Source of the DNA: Rhodovulum marinum
GTDB taxonomy: Bacteria > Pseudomonadota > Alphaproteobacteria > Rhodobacterales > Rhodobacteraceae
DNA: 64,000 bases
NCBI RefSeq assembly: GCF_004343075.1
Contig: NZ_SLXP01000001.1
Span: 240,474-304,473 of the forward strand
Direction of reading: 5' to 3'
The notes beneath the pieces are model-generated. The model had not been told where the DNA came from and did no database searches. It saw only the letters and a program-made list of their open reading frames with translations. Shown piece by piece: positions 8,263 through 17,548 of this stretch (the first letter of the stretch is position 1; the number at the start of each line of letters is the position of its first letter). Made by a program: the position numbers and the translations under genes.

Positions 8263-10590
8263 ATGGCCGACACGATCAGATACGCGGTTCAGGTCACCCT
8301 GCCCGCGACCCTGCCCGAAGGCGTCAAGCCGCAGCTTCACGTGTTCGACGCGACGGGGAAATTCCTGGCCTCGGCGGCGGTGCCGGAAAACGGCAAGGTG
8401 CGGATCGAACTGCCCAAGGCGCTGATCGGCACGGCGATCCGCCTGCTGGTCGCGCCGGCGGGCGAGCAGGCGCCGAAGCTGCGCGAGTTGCGCCGGGCGA
8501 AGGCGGTGGAACGCACCGTGCCCTTCGACCCCGAGACCAAGGTGGTGGTCGACATTCCCGACCTGATCGCCCCGGATTGGGTGCTGTGCGCCTGCACGAT
8601 CCGCGGCCGCGTGGTCAAGGCCGTGGCCCAGCCCACCGGCGTGTCGGTCGATTACCCGGTCTGCAACGCGCGGGTGCATATCTGCGAGGTCGACAAGTTC
8701 CCCAGGATCATCCTGCGCCTGCCCGATCACATCATCGAACGCATCCGCGAGGAATTGCTGGTCGAACCGCCCTTCCCGCCCGATCCCATCGGCCCGGTGA
8801 TCCGCAAGCGCCTCCCCGAGCTGGCCGAACCGCCCGGACCGGGGCCCGACCCGATCCGGCGCGTTCCGGTTGCGCGCCAGCCGATCGGTCGTGCACCGGG
8901 GGCGGTCTTGCCGGTTCCGGTGCCGGGACCGCGCCCGCGGGCCGACGGAACGCGGGCGGCCGGGGTGTCGGAGGCCCGGGCCCCGACCGCCGACCTGAAG
9001 GCGGCGGCGCCCATGGCGATGACCGGGCTTGCGCGCGCGGGCAGCCCGGCGGAAATGCGCAAGGCGCTGATCTCGCTGGCGGAAATCTATCCCTGGTGGT
9101 GCTGGTTCACCTGGCTGGACCCGTTCTGGCGCTGGGAGGTGGACTGCCTGTGGGAGGCCGTGACCGACGAGACCGGCGCGTTCTCTAAAACGGTGATCTA
9201 TCCCTGCGACGACCGGCCCGACATCTACCTTTGGGTCGAACAGTTCATCGCCGGGTCGTGGAAGACGATCCATGCCCGCGGGCCGCGCTGTGACACGCAT
9301 TGGAATTACGCGTGCGGGACCGAGATCACGATCCACGTCACCCATCCCGACGCGATCACCTGCGCGCCGCCGCCCGAGGTCGTGGTGCCCGAGAACATCG
9401 AGACCTGGGTGCTGCCGATGGCGGTGGGGCACCTGGAAATCGCGGGCCAGGGCAGCCACGCGGGCGAGCTGGGCTGGCTGAAACCCGACGGCACGGCCAG
9501 CTATGCGGGCGGGCCGGTCAATATCGACCCGGTCACCGATGCGCCGATGGGCGGCTACCTGCGGTTCAAGATGCTGCATTCGCTGGACCTGCCGAAACCG
9601 GGGATGACCCGCTATGTCTGGTCCTGGCGGCCCAAGCCCGAACCCGACCCGCGGGTGCATGGCGAGTTCTACGACCCCGGCCTGCCCGCCGGCCACCCGG
9701 CGAACGCCCATGCCTGGGTGCGGATGGACGACCCCGTGGTGCGCCATTACCAGGTGCCCGGGCCGGGCGGTTTCCCGAAATTCCCGGTGGTGGCCCTGGG
9801 TCCGGATGCGGACGAGCTGTTCGCCTTCCGCGAGGCCACGCCGCCCGCGGGCGTCTGGCCGGTTTCGGGGTTCTGGGAGGATCAGTGGTCGGCCAAGCTG
9901 GACAGCACGGCGATGGATCCGGGGCTTTACCAGGTTCGGGTGACCGTGCATGACGAGGCCGGCAATATCGTCGCGCCCTCGACCGGGACGTTCGAATTCG
10001 TGGTCACCGACACGCGCGTCGGCGCCGAGACTTATGAAACCCGCGGCGTGCTGCCCGGCAGCGGCACCCCGGCCGATCCCGGCGAGGTGATCGACAACGG
10101 GTTCGTGTTCGACCTGCGGATCGACAACGCCCCCTGCGAGGCGGTGCTGTTCGCGCCGCAGGCCGGGGGCGGGGCGGTGGCCGACCCCTGCGGGTTCCTG
10201 CGCTATGGCGATCCGTCGACCGATGTCACGCTGTCCTTCACCGCGCGGCAGGAGCATGGCAATGGCTGGTTCCTGCTGGAACTGGTGCGCGGGCTGAGCG
10301 GGGTGGCGCAGGTCGAGGTGATGGACGGCGCGCGGGTCGATGCGACGAGCGTTCCGGTCGACACCAATGGCGGGCCTGACTGGACCAACGCGTTCTATTC
10401 GGGCGATGGCGACGGGCATTTCACCGGCACCTTCCCGGCCGAGCGGTTCCTGGAAACCTGCGACAACGGCGCCTTCGCGGTGCGGCTTTACGTGCGTGCC
10501 AAGGCGCATGACGGGCTGGACCGGCTGCGCGAATACGACCGCGCGGCGCTGATGGGCTTTGCCCTGGCCGAGGAACTGCCCGAGGATTGA
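8263..10590 (+). CDS. large protein of unknown function with cysteine pairs
   Basis: 775 residues, no signal peptide and no TM helix visible. I chose the ATG after GAGGAGAATATCCC over an in-frame start 33 codons upstream. Residues 1-75 look like a beta-sandwich domain (LHVFDATGKFL). Cysteine motifs follow: CAC at about 108-110 and CNARVHIC at about 128-135. A Pro/Arg/Ala-rich linker spans about 165-260. A Trp-rich block WWCWFTWLDPFWRWEVDC leads into a second Cys-rich beta region with CDTHWNYAC. The C-terminal half looks like Ig-like beta modules. The CNARVHIC and VTDETGAFSKT pieces resemble two halves of a carboxypeptidase-regulatory-like (CarboxypepD_reg) fold split by the linker. I do not recognise the family. 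Confidence 0.75.
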   Translation: MADTIRYAVQVTLPATLPEGVKPQLHVFDATGKFLASAAVPENGKVRIELPKALIGTAIRLLVAPAGEQAPKLRELRRAKAVERTVPFDPETKVVVDIPDLIAPDWVLCACTIRGRVVKAVAQPTGVSVDYPVCNARVHICEVDKFPRIILRLPDHIIERIREELLVEPPFPPDPIGPVIRKRLPELAEPPGPGPDPIRRVPVARQPIGRAPGAVLPVPVPGPRPRADGTRAAGVSEARAPTADLKAAAPMAMTGLARAGSPAEMRKALISLAEIYPWWCWFTWLDPFWRWEVDCLWEAVTDETGAFSKTVIYPCDDRPDIYLWVEQFIAGSWKTIHARGPRCDTHWNYACGTEITIHVTHPDAITCAPPPEVVVPENIETWVLPMAVGHLEIAGQGSHAGELGWLKPDGTASYAGGPVNIDPVTDAPMGGYLRFKMLHSLDLPKPGMTRYVWSWRPKPEPDPRVHGEFYDPGLPAGHPANAHAWVRMDDPVVRHYQVPGPGGFPKFPVVALGPDADELFAFREATPPAGVWPVSGFWEDQWSAKLDSTAMDPGLYQVRVTVHDEAGNIVAPSTGTFEFVVTDTRVGAETYETRGVLPGSGTPADPGEVIDNGFVFDLRIDNAPCEAVLFAPQAGGGAVADPCGFLRYGDPSTDVTLSFTARQEHGNGWFLLELVRGLSGVAQVEVMDGARVDATSVPVDTNGGPDWTNAFYSGDGDGHFTGTFPAERFLETCDNGAFAVRLYVRAKAHDGLDRLREYDRAALMGFALAEELPED

Positions 10591-10599
10591 GGCACATGG

Positions 10600-10630
10600 G
10601 CGCGCCCCGCCGGGGACCGGCGGGGCGCGC
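10600..10630. terminator. bidirectional hairpin between convergent genes
   Basis: A perfect 14-bp stem (GCGCGCCCCGCCGG with its complement) with a three-base loop lies between the convergent unknown gene and the dctM stop codon. There is no U-run, as is common in GC-rich alphaproteobacteria. It probably ends or stabilises both transcripts. Confidence 0.6.
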
Positions 10631-11964
10631 TAGCGCAGCACCTGAACCAGCAGCAGCGACAGGGACGGCAGGGCGGCGACGACGCCCAGGCCCAGCAGGC
10701 TGGCCAGCAGGAACGGGAACGCGCCGCGCGCGATGCGCTCGATCGACAGGCGGGTCACGTTGGCCGCCACGTAAAGGTTGATGCCCACCGGCGGCGTGAA
10801 CAGCCCGATGGCAAGGTTGACCATCACCACCACGCCGAACCACACCGGGTCCCAGCCCATTTCGCGCATCACCGGCAGGAAGATCGGCAGCGAAATGAAC
10901 ATCACCGTGATCGCGTCCATGAACATGCCCGCGACCAGCAGCACCAGCATGATGACCAGCAGGATCACCCATTGGTTCTCGCTGAGGCCCAGAAGCGCCT
11001 GCGAATAGGTGCCGACCAGGTCCTCGACCGTGACCACCCAGCCGAACAGCCCGGCATAGGCCACCACCAGCATCACCACCGCCGACGACGCCGCCGCATC
11101 GGCCAGCGCCTCGTAGAGGCCGCGCAGCGTCAGCGTGCGATAGGCGAAGGCCCCCACCCCCAGCGCATAGACCGTGGCGACCAGCGCGGCCTCGGTGGGC
11201 GTGAAGATGCCCGAATAGATGCCGCCAAGGATCACCAGCGGCGTGAGCAGGCCCCAGAACGCCTGTCGAAAGGCCAGCCAAAGGCGCCGGCCATAGGGCA
11301 GGCCGGCATGGGGCGGCGGGCTGAGCGCGTCGAGCGTCGGACTGCCATGCGCGGCCCCGCCGCGCCGGGCGAAGGGCAGCGTGGCCAGCATGGTCAGCCC
11401 CATGAACAGCCCCGGCAGGATCGCCGCGATGAACAGCTGCGAGATCGAGGTTTCGGCGATCACGCCATAGATCACCAGCCCGATCGAGGGCGGGATGACG
11501 ATCGACAGCGCCGCGCCGGTGCAGACCAGCCCCGCGGCATAGGCGCGGTCATAGCCGTCTTCCTCCATGCCCTTGACGATCGTCGGGCCGATGGCCGCGA
11601 CCGAGGCCGGGCCCGACCCGCTGACCGCGCCCCAGAACAGGCACACGACGGTGCCCACCACGCCCATGCCGCCGGGGGTCGATCCGATCAGCACGCGGAA
11701 GAACCGGATCATCCGTTCCGCGATGCCCAGCGTGCCCATCAGCGTGCCGGCGAGGATGAAGAACGGGATCGCCAGCAGCGAGAACTTGGTGACGCCCGCG
11801 GAAATCAGGTCGCCGGCCAGATCGAGGCCAAAGCCGATCTGCCACATGGCATAGATCGCCGACAGGCCCAGCGAGAACGCCACCGGCACCCGGCAGGCCA
11901 GCAGCAGGAAGAACAGGATCACCATCTCGGTGCCCGCGCCAAGGCCGGGGATCAGGTCAGACAT
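10630..11964 (-). CDS. dctM: TRAP transporter large permease (DctM), system 1
   Basis: 444 residues with about 12 hydrophobic segments, the normal DctM size. The family features GSGPASVAAIGPT and an LVIPPSIGLVIYG-like stretch (IVIPPSIGLVIYGV) are present. It is the ion-coupled channel of a TRAP importer, working with the DctQ subunit and a periplasmic binding protein. Its ATG overlaps the dctQ stop region by 8 bp. The operon order dctP-dctQ-dctM is usual. The substrate is probably a carboxylate. Confidence 0.92.
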   Translation of the reverse strand: MSDLIPGLGAGTEMVILFFLLLACRVPVAFSLGLSAIYAMWQIGFGLDLAGDLISAGVTKFSLLAIPFFILAGTLMGTLGIAERMIRFFRVLIGSTPGGMGVVGTVVCLFWGAVSGSGPASVAAIGPTIVKGMEEDGYDRAYAAGLVCTGAALSIVIPPSIGLVIYGVIAETSISQLFIAAILPGLFMGLTMLATLPFARRGGAAHGSPTLDALSPPPHAGLPYGRRLWLAFRQAFWGLLTPLVILGGIYSGIFTPTEAALVATVYALGVGAFAYRTLTLRGLYEALADAAASSAVVMLVVAYAGLFGWVVTVEDLVGTYSQALLGLSENQWVILLVIMLVLLVAGMFMDAITVMFISLPIFLPVMREMGWDPVWFGVVVMVNLAIGLFTPPVGINLYVAANVTRLSIERIARGAFPFLLASLLGLGVVAALPSLSLLLVQVLR

Positions 11965-12448
11965 GGGGCAAATCGCCGGACGGGCCGCCCGGGGTGCGCA
12001 AGGTGACCCAGGCGTGTTGCAGGTAGCGGACCAGGATCAGCGCAAAGCCGAAGGGCACCGCCGCCTGGTAATACCACGCCGGCAGCCCCAGCGCGTAGGA
12101 CCGGATGCCGCTGGACAGCTGGTTGGTGAGCGTGACCCAGGAAAACCACGCCGACAGCGCCAGCAGCAGCACCGACAGCGCCGTGGCCAGCACGAAAAGC
12201 GGCGTGCGCAGGGGGCGCGGCAACAGGTCGTGGACCAGCGTCACCGCCAGATGCTCGCCCCGCCGCGCGGCGATGGCCGCGCCGAAGACGGTCAGCAGCA
12301 GGAACCCGTTGGTCAAGAGTTCCTCGGTGGCGGCCAGCGAATAGTTGGTGCCATAGCGCACCACCACGTTGGCGAACCCGATCGCCGTCATGCCCAGGAA
12401 CAGCACGGCGCAGACGATCTTTTCCGCCTCGTCCAGAAGGAAACGCAT
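11957..12448 (-). CDS. dctQ: TRAP transporter small permease (DctQ), system 1
   Basis: 163 residues, four TM helices, typical of DctQ. Start chosen at the ATG of MRFLLDEAEK, which gives the usual cytoplasmic DxxEK-like start before the first helix. The longer open frame would extend into the intergenic hairpin. The conserved E in AATEELLTNGFL near helix 2 is visible. It links DctM to the binding protein in the inner membrane. Confidence 0.9.
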   Translation of the reverse strand: MRFLLDEAEKIVCAVLFLGMTAIGFANVVVRYGTNYSLAATEELLTNGFLLLTVFGAAIAARRGEHLAVTLVHDLLPRPLRTPLFVLATALSVLLLALSAWFSWVTLTNQLSSGIRSYALGLPAWYYQAAVPFGFALILVRYLQHAWVTLRTPGGPSGDLPHV

Positions 12449-12476
12449 GGGGAGAGCCTCGCTGTGGCGCGCAGGA

Positions 12477-12507
12477 AACAGGCCCGCGCGGGGGGCGCGG
12501 GCCTGTT
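12477..12507. terminator. hairpin between dctP and dctQ
   Basis: A perfect 13-bp stem (AACAGGCCCGCGC and complement) with a GGGGG loop sits between dctP and the permease genes. In this position it probably acts as a partial terminator or mRNA stabiliser, so more binding protein than permease is made. A similar element lies between dctP and dctQ of system 3. Confidence 0.55.
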
Positions 12508-12519
12508 CGATGCCGGGCG

Positions 12520-13524
12520 TTACTGCGCCGCGGCGATGGCGGACTGGAACGCCGACACGATCTCGGGGCCGACCTTGGCCGCCCATTCGTCGAAGGCGGG
12601 CTTGGTCGCGTCGCGGAAGGCCTGCAGTTCCTCGGGGGTGGGTTCGTAGACCTCCATCCCCTTCTCGGTCAGGAAGGCGATGCCGTTCGCGGTGCCCTCG
12701 CGCGTGATCTGGCGCTGGTAGGCCATGGCCTCTTGGGCGGCGGTGCGCAGTTTTTCCTGCGTTTCCGCGTCATAGCTGTCCCACTTGGCCTTGGAGATGC
12801 CGAGGAAGATCGGGTCGTAGGAATAGTGCCAGGTCGTGATGTATTTCTGCATCTCGTAGACCTGCTGCGGGATGATGACCGCGCCGATCGGGTTTTCCTG
12901 CCCGTCGACCACGCCCTGTTGCAGCGCGGTCAGGGTTTCCGACCATTGCATCTGCTGCGGGTTGGCGCCCAGCGCGTTCATCACGTCGATATACATCGGC
13001 CCCGCGACGCGCATGTTCAGGCCCTTCATGTCCTCGGGCGAGGTGATCGGGCGGACGTTGTTGGTGACCTCGCGGAACCCGTTCTCGCCCCAGGCCAAGA
13101 CGACGATGCCCTTGTCCAGAAGGATGTCGGCCATCATCTGGCCGGGTTCGCCCTGGGTGGTCGCGTCGACCTGGTCATAGGACGCATAGAGATAGGGCAG
13201 CGAGAACACCGCCATCTCGGGCACCAGCGGCGTCACGTTGATCGCCGAGGTCAGCACCAGGTCCAGCGCGCCGCGGCCGATCATCTCGGCCTGTTTCATC
13301 TGGTCGCCGCCGGCCAGCTGGGCGTTGGGGAACACGCGCACGTCGATCTCGCCGCCGGTGGCCGCGGAAATCAGTTCGTTGAACTTCTCGGCGCCCTGGT
13401 GCCAGGTGGTCGTGTCGCCGACATTGTGCGACAGCCGCAGGGTTTCGGCCGCCGCGGCGCCGACCGTCATCGCGGCGGCGACCATCGCGGCAAGAGCGTG
13501 CCGCCCCAGTGTTACAGCTTTCAT
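12520..13524 (-). CDS. dctP: TRAP transporter solute-binding protein (DctP), system 1
   Basis: 334 residues with a signal peptide ending at about AAA-ET (residue 26). DctP-fold hallmarks include LRLSHNVGDTTTWHQGAEKF, the SPEDMKGLNMRVAG block with R172, the expected carboxylate-binding arginine, and LQQGVVDGQENP. It delivers substrate to DctQM. It is the first gene of the operon, with 212 bp of upstream sequence before the tRNA. The ligand is likely an organic acid; which one cannot be read from sequence. Confidence 0.92.
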   Translation of the reverse strand: MKAVTLGRHALAAMVAAAMTVGAAAAETLRLSHNVGDTTTWHQGAEKFNELISAATGGEIDVRVFPNAQLAGGDQMKQAEMIGRGALDLVLTSAINVTPLVPEMAVFSLPYLYASYDQVDATTQGEPGQMMADILLDKGIVVLAWGENGFREVTNNVRPITSPEDMKGLNMRVAGPMYIDVMNALGANPQQMQWSETLTALQQGVVDGQENPIGAVIIPQQVYEMQKYITTWHYSYDPIFLGISKAKWDSYDAETQEKLRTAAQEAMAYQRQITREGTANGIAFLTEKGMEVYEPTPEELQAFRDATKPAFDEWAAKVGPEIVSAFQSAIAAAQ

Positions 13525-13736
13525 CCGTTTCCTCCGTTTTCCGCGCGCCCGGTCCGGGCGCTCCTTGTATCGAAGCTTGGTGGCCCGCGCGCGCCATCAA
13601 GACCAGAACCAAGGCCCGCCCACAAGACGCGATCCACGGCTGCGGCGACGACGGCAGGCCGAAATGGGGGTTTCGGCAGACCCGCCCGAAGACCCCGCCT
13701 TGGCGCAATCCACATCAGTGCCCAAAGCGAAAGAAC

Positions 13737-13813
13737 TGGCGACCCCGGAAGGACTCGAACCCTCAACCTGGCGATTAGAAGTCGCCTGCTCTATCCAGTT
13801 GAGCTACGGGGCC
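13737..13813 (-). tRNA. tRNA-Arg, anticodon TCT
   Basis: A 77-nt cloverleaf on the minus strand. The acceptor strand GGCCCCG pairs with CGGGGTC (one G-U), followed by discriminator G and an encoded CCA. The D-arm GCTCAACTGGATAGAGC, anticodon stem GGCGA/TCGCC with loop CTTCTAA, and T-loop GGTTCGAGTCC are all present. The anticodon TCT reads AGA/AGG, rare arginine codons in such a GC-rich genome. It stands alone, not in a cluster. Confidence 0.95.
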
Positions 13814-14098
13814 GCATGGCGTTCTTTTGCCTGCGCCCCTGCGCCAGCGCAAGTGCAAATCCGGCCAAAGCCGCCTTTGTTCGACCACAAAACGACAATA
13901 AATCAATAACTTGAATGGAACCACCCGCGCGCGGGAACAAAGAGGCGCCGGGAAAGCCCGTCGACGGGGGCCGACGTTCGGTGGATCGCGGAACGGATCC
14001 GGCCGGCCCCGTCCCGACACGCCCCCGTTTCCCCACCTGCGCCATGCCCGCGAACGAACGCGGCAGGGCGCGGCAACGGACCCCGGTCGGAAAAAGGG

Positions 14099-14410
14099 TC
14101 AGTGGGTCCACTGGCCGCGGCGGTTGACGGCGAAATTCTCGGCATAGCCCATGGGCCGGACGTTCGGCTTGCGCGTCTTGGGCCGGATCACCACCGCGTC
14201 GATGCCGTGGCGGCGGGCGTAATCCTCGGCCGCCTCGCGGCTGTCGAATTTCAGACGGACCTGCGCCTGGGTGTCGGCGGAACTGGTCCAGCCCATCAGC
14301 GGGTCGATCTCGCGCGGGCTTGCGGGGGCGAATTCCAGAACCCACTGGTGGGTCTTGGCCTGCCCCGACTGGGTGGCGGTCTTGGACGGCTGGTAGATGC
14401 GGGCACGCAT
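14099..14410 (-). CDS. NDUFS4-like complex I accessory subunit
   Basis: 103 residues matching the ETC complex I subunit conserved region (NDUFS4/18-kDa family). It has an N-terminal [14 protein letters not shown], the W-x-L-E-F strand, the [16 protein letters not shown] strand, and DYARRHG...[17 protein letters not shown]. Alphaproteobacteria share this supernumerary subunit of respiratory complex I with mitochondria; it is usually encoded away from the nuo operon. It is probably a soluble protein bound to the peripheral arm. A 285-bp stretch between it and the tRNA holds no gene I can support. Confidence 0.88.
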   Translation of the reverse strand: MRARIYQPSKTATQSGQAKTHQWVLEFAPASPREIDPLMGWTSSADTQAQVRLKFDSREAAEDYARRHGIDAVVIRPKTRKPNVRPMGYAENFAVNRRGQWTH

Positions 14411-14576
14411 GGGCGTTCGGTCCTCCCCCCTGTTGGATCCGGGTCAGTTATGGGGGTTGGGGCGGCCCTTCGCAAGGGGCGGCATACCGCAGGATACATT
14501 CGGCCGCGCCCCGCCTGCCCCTTGAACGCCGCGCCCCGGGGGACAAGTCTGGGGCACCCCCGAAGGAATCGCCGCC

Positions 14577-16760
14577 ATGCCCTATTCGACAGAACCTGCC
14601 GCGCTGAACGCCCCCGCCGCCCCGGTGCGCCCGCGCGAAAAGCTGGAGGGCGGCAAACGGTTCGTCATGCACTCCGAGTTCCAGCCCGCGGGCGACCAGC
14701 CCACCGCCATCGCGGAACTGGCCGCCGGCATCACGGCCGGAGAGCGCGAACAGGTGCTGCTGGGCGCGACCGGCACGGGCAAGACCTTTACCATGGCCAA
14801 GGTGATCGAGGAAACCCAGCGCCCCGCCATCATCCTGGCGCCCAACAAGACGCTGGCCGCCCAATTATACGGGGAATTCAAGGGGTTCTTCCCCGAGAAC
14901 GCGGTGGAATACTTCGTCAGCTATTACGACTACTACCAGCCCGAGGCCTATGTGCCGCGCTCGGACACCTACATAGAAAAGGAATCCCAGATCAACGAAC
15001 AGATCGACCGGATGCGCCACTCGGCCACCCGCGCGCTGTTGGAACGGGACGACGTGATCATCGTGGCGTCGGTGTCGTGCATCTATGGCATCGGGTCGGT
15101 GGAAACCTATGGCGCGATGACCCAGGACCTGACCGTGGGGCAGGAATACGACCAGCGCAAGGTGATCGCGGACCTGGTGGCCCAGCAATACCGGCGCAAC
15201 GACCAGGCGTTCCAGCGCGGGTCGTTCCGGGTGCGCGGCGACGTTCTGGAACTGTGGCCCGCGCACCTGGAGGACCGGGCCTGGCGGATGTCGTTCTTTG
15301 GCGAGGAACTTGAATCCATTACGGAATTCGACCCGCTGACGGGCCAGAAGACCGACAGCTTCGAGCGCATCCGCGTCTACGCCAATTCGCATTACGTGAC
15401 GCCGAAACCCACCATGCAACAGGCGGTTCAGGGCATCCGCAAGGAACTGCGCCAGCGGCTGGACCAGCTGGTGCAAGAGGGGAAATTGCTGGAGGCGCAG
15501 CGGCTGGAACAGCGCACGAATTTCGACCTGGAAATGCTGGAGGCCACCGGCGTCTGCAACGGGATCGAGAACTATTCGCGTTACCTGACGGGGCGCGCGC
15601 CGGGCGAGCCGCCCCCCACCCTGTTCGAGTTCATCCCCGACAATGCCATTGTTTTCGCGGATGAATCCCACGTCACCGTGCCGCAGATCGGGGGGATGTA
15701 CCGGGGCGACTATCGTCGGAAATTCACCCTGGCCGAACATGGCTTCCGCCTGCCGTCCTGTACCGACAACCGGCCGCTGAAGTTCGAGGAATGGGACGCG
15801 ATGCGGCCGCAATCGGTGTTCGTTTCCGCCACCCCCGGCCCTTGGGAGTTGGAGCAGACGGGGGGGGTGTTCACCGAACAGGTGATCCGGCCCACGGGCC
15901 TCCTGGACCCGCCCGTCGAAATCCGCCCCGTGGAAATGCAGGTGGACGACCTGCTGGACGAGGTGCGCAAGGTCACGGCGCGGGGGTATCGGACGTTGTG
16001 CACCACGCTGACGAAACGCATGGCCGAGGACCTGACCGAGTACCTGCACGAACAGGGCATCAAGGTCCGCTACATGCATTCCGACATCGACACCATCGAA
16101 CGCATTGAAATCCTTCGGGATTTGCGGCTGGGGGCGTTCGACGTGCTGATCGGCATCAACCTTTTGCGCGAAGGTCTGGACATTCCCGAATGCGGGTTGG
16201 TGGCGATCCTGGACGCGGATAAAGAGGGGTTCCTGCGCTCGGAAACCTCGCTGATCCAGACCATCGGGCGGGCGGCACGGAACGCGGATGGGCGGGTGAT
16301 CATGTATGCCGACCGGGTGACCGGGTCGATGGAACGCGCCCTGCGCGAGACCGAGCGACGGCGGGAAAAACAGATTGCATACAATGACTTGCACGGGATC
16401 ACGCCCGAGACGGTGAAGAAGAACGTCGAGGATATCCTGGCGGGCCTCTACCAGGGCGACGTGGACATGAACCGCGTGACGGCCAAGATCGACAAGCCGA
16501 TGCACGGCGCCAACCTGGAGGCGCATCTGGACGGGTTGCGGGCCGAGATGCGCAAGGCCGCCGAGAACCTGGAATTCGAGGACGCCGCCAGATTGCGCGA
16601 TGAAATCAAGAGGTTGGAGGCGGTGGACCTGGCGATTTCCGACGACCCGCTGGCCCGGCAATCGGCGGTCGACGAGGCGGTGGAGGCCTCGGTCGGGGCC
16701 AAGGGGCGGTCGACGGCGGGGCGCGCGGGGCAGCGCGGGGGCAAGCGGCGGCGGCGCTAG
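14577..16760 (+). CDS. uvrB: excinuclease ABC subunit B
   Basis: 727 residues. UvrB is the DNA-damage verification helicase of nucleotide excision repair. Walker A GATGTGKT is at 63-70, the beta-hairpin [12 protein letters not shown] at about 112-125, and the helicase motifs include DESHVTVPQ and QTIGRAARN. The UvrC-binding UVR motif ([20 protein letters not shown]) is near residue 675. A Pro/Ala-rich N-terminal extension of about 20 residues and a basic Gly/Arg-rich tail ending KRRRR make it longer than E. coli UvrB (673). I saw no GTTC-N7-GTTC LexA box of the Rhodobacter type upstream. A diverged copy of its 3' end lies downstream. Confidence 0.97.
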   Translation: MPYSTEPAALNAPAAPVRPREKLEGGKRFVMHSEFQPAGDQPTAIAELAAGITAGEREQVLLGATGTGKTFTMAKVIEETQRPAIILAPNKTLAAQLYGEFKGFFPENAVEYFVSYYDYYQPEAYVPRSDTYIEKESQINEQIDRMRHSATRALLERDDVIIVASVSCIYGIGSVETYGAMTQDLTVGQEYDQRKVIADLVAQQYRRNDQAFQRGSFRVRGDVLELWPAHLEDRAWRMSFFGEELESITEFDPLTGQKTDSFERIRVYANSHYVTPKPTMQQAVQGIRKELRQRLDQLVQEGKLLEAQRLEQRTNFDLEMLEATGVCNGIENYSRYLTGRAPGEPPPTLFEFIPDNAIVFADESHVTVPQIGGMYRGDYRRKFTLAEHGFRLPSCTDNRPLKFEEWDAMRPQSVFVSATPGPWELEQTGGVFTEQVIRPTGLLDPPVEIRPVEMQVDDLLDEVRKVTARGYRTLCTTLTKRMAEDLTEYLHEQGIKVRYMHSDIDTIERIEILRDLRLGAFDVLIGINLLREGLDIPECGLVAILDADKEGFLRSETSLIQTIGRAARNADGRVIMYADRVTGSMERALRETERRREKQIAYNDLHGITPETVKKNVEDILAGLYQGDVDMNRVTAKIDKPMHGANLEAHLDGLRAEMRKAAENLEFEDAARLRDEIKRLEAVDLAISDDPLARQSAVDEAVEASVGAKGRSTAGRAGQRGGKRRRR

Positions 16761-16781
16761 GATTGGGCGGCGCGACTCAGG

Positions 16782-16878
16782 GTTAACGCCGCCGGAGTCC
16801 GCGGTTTGGGGCATATGAATTCCATATGACTCCCATATGAATTCCATATGAGCCTTGGCCGGGCGTGGCGGCGTTAAC
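16782..16878. repeat. 97-bp element: 12-bp inverted repeats around an 11-bp tandem repeat
   Basis: The arms GTTAACGCCGCC (16782-16793) and GGCGGCGTTAAC (16867-16878) are perfect complements. Between them CATATGAATTC is repeated in tandem 3.5 times (16812-16850), with the second unit reading CATATGACTCC. The repeat period is one helical turn. It starts 21 bp after the uvrB stop. This and the next entry fill the gene-free stretch between uvrB and the AT-rich islet. Confidence 0.75.
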
Positions 16879-16999
16879 GGGGCGCGCGGGCGGCAACGGG
16901 CAAAGAAGGCGGTTGGGCGTCCGTCGGGACCGGAAAGAAGCGCGTAGGGACGGGTCGCGGAGCTGGATCCGAACGGTGGTGGAATACCCGGACGCCGGG

Positions 17000-17076
17000 G
17001 AGGCCTTGGAGGCGTCGATCGGCGTGAAAGGGGCGGTTGACGGCGGGCCGCGCGGGGCAGCGCGGGGGGAAGCGGG
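17000..17076 (+). pseudogene. decayed partial copy of the uvrB 3' end
   Basis: This stretch aligns with codons near the end of uvrB (about 16675-16749). I count about 10 mismatches and one single-base insertion over 76 bases, and GCGCGGGGCAGCGCGGGGG is almost unchanged. The insertion shifts the frame, so it cannot encode the same tail. A partial copy of a gene end beside AT-rich DNA is what an insertion that duplicates its target would leave. No integrase was seen nearby. Confidence 0.6.
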
Positions 17077-17095
17077 GGAGAGGGAAGCGATAAGA

Positions 17096-17548
17096 CTAAT
17101 TGTGAGGCTTGAAAACCTTCTGCAACCTACGCCAGAGGAGTGTACCTGCGGAAGCCAAAACTGCGACGAGTGCAATTGTCGAAACGGTAGGAATGACCAA
17201 GCTCGTTTCTTCGCAGAAGTATCCAAAAAGCTTGCATTCTGAGTCATGCCTAAAGGCAAAAGGCAATGTAATCGCCAGAAATAGGCAGTAAGCAACGCTA
17301 ACAATAAGAATCTCTAGAACAAAGTCTTTCTGACCAGAAGAACGCGAAAACATACTAAAGTTGGTCAATGCCAAACCTGCGAGCGGCGCGGCAAGGACGA
17401 GGACCTGTCGAGTGCTCGCTTCGCCCGTGACTTTGGCAAGTTCGCTGCTGTCTAGGACAAAAATAGCGCCAAGCGCCATGACACAAGCGACAACGAACAA
17501 AGTGACAATCCGGACAAGGACACTTGTCCTATTCTCCGCGTCTTGCAC
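17096..17548 (-). CDS. unknown four-helix membrane protein in AT-rich islet
   Basis: About 150 residues with four hydrophobic segments, starting IVTLFVVACVMALGAIFVL, then VLAAPLAGLALTNFSMF, ILIVSVAYCLFLAITLPFAF and STIALVAVLASAGTLL. I chose the GTG at 17548 (after GGAG); an in-frame TTG at 17566 would add 6 residues and overlap the upstream gene further. Codon and base use are clearly more AT-rich than in any neighbour, which points to recent transfer. Two cysteines frame the third loop. No family recognised. Confidence 0.6.
   Translation of the reverse strand: MQDAENRTSVLVRIVTLFVVACVMALGAIFVLDSSELAKVTGEASTRQVLVLAAPLAGLALTNFSMFSRSSGQKDFVLEILIVSVAYCLFLAITLPFAFRHDSECKLFGYFCEETSLVIPTVSTIALVAVLASAGTLLWRRLQKVFKPHN

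Noticed and set aside
8053-10509. 818-codon minus-strand open frame opposite the 775-residue unknown gene
   Set aside because: No ribosome site and His/Arg/Gly-rich composition like other shadows. The plus frame has a good GAGGAG site and a structured sequence.
13814-14098. Small gene between the tRNA and NDUFS4-like gene
   Set aside because: The open frames there have no ribosome site and run through low-complexity Arg/Pro sequence.
14411-14576. LexA/SOS box before uvrB
   Set aside because: I looked for GTTC-N7-GTTC and GAAC-N7-GAAC and found none in the upstream region.
16812-16850. Repeated NdeI/EcoRI-like sites (CATATG, GAATTC) as vector or adapter sequence
   Set aside because: They form a regular 11-bp tandem repeat inside native inverted arms, and no vector sequence surrounds them.
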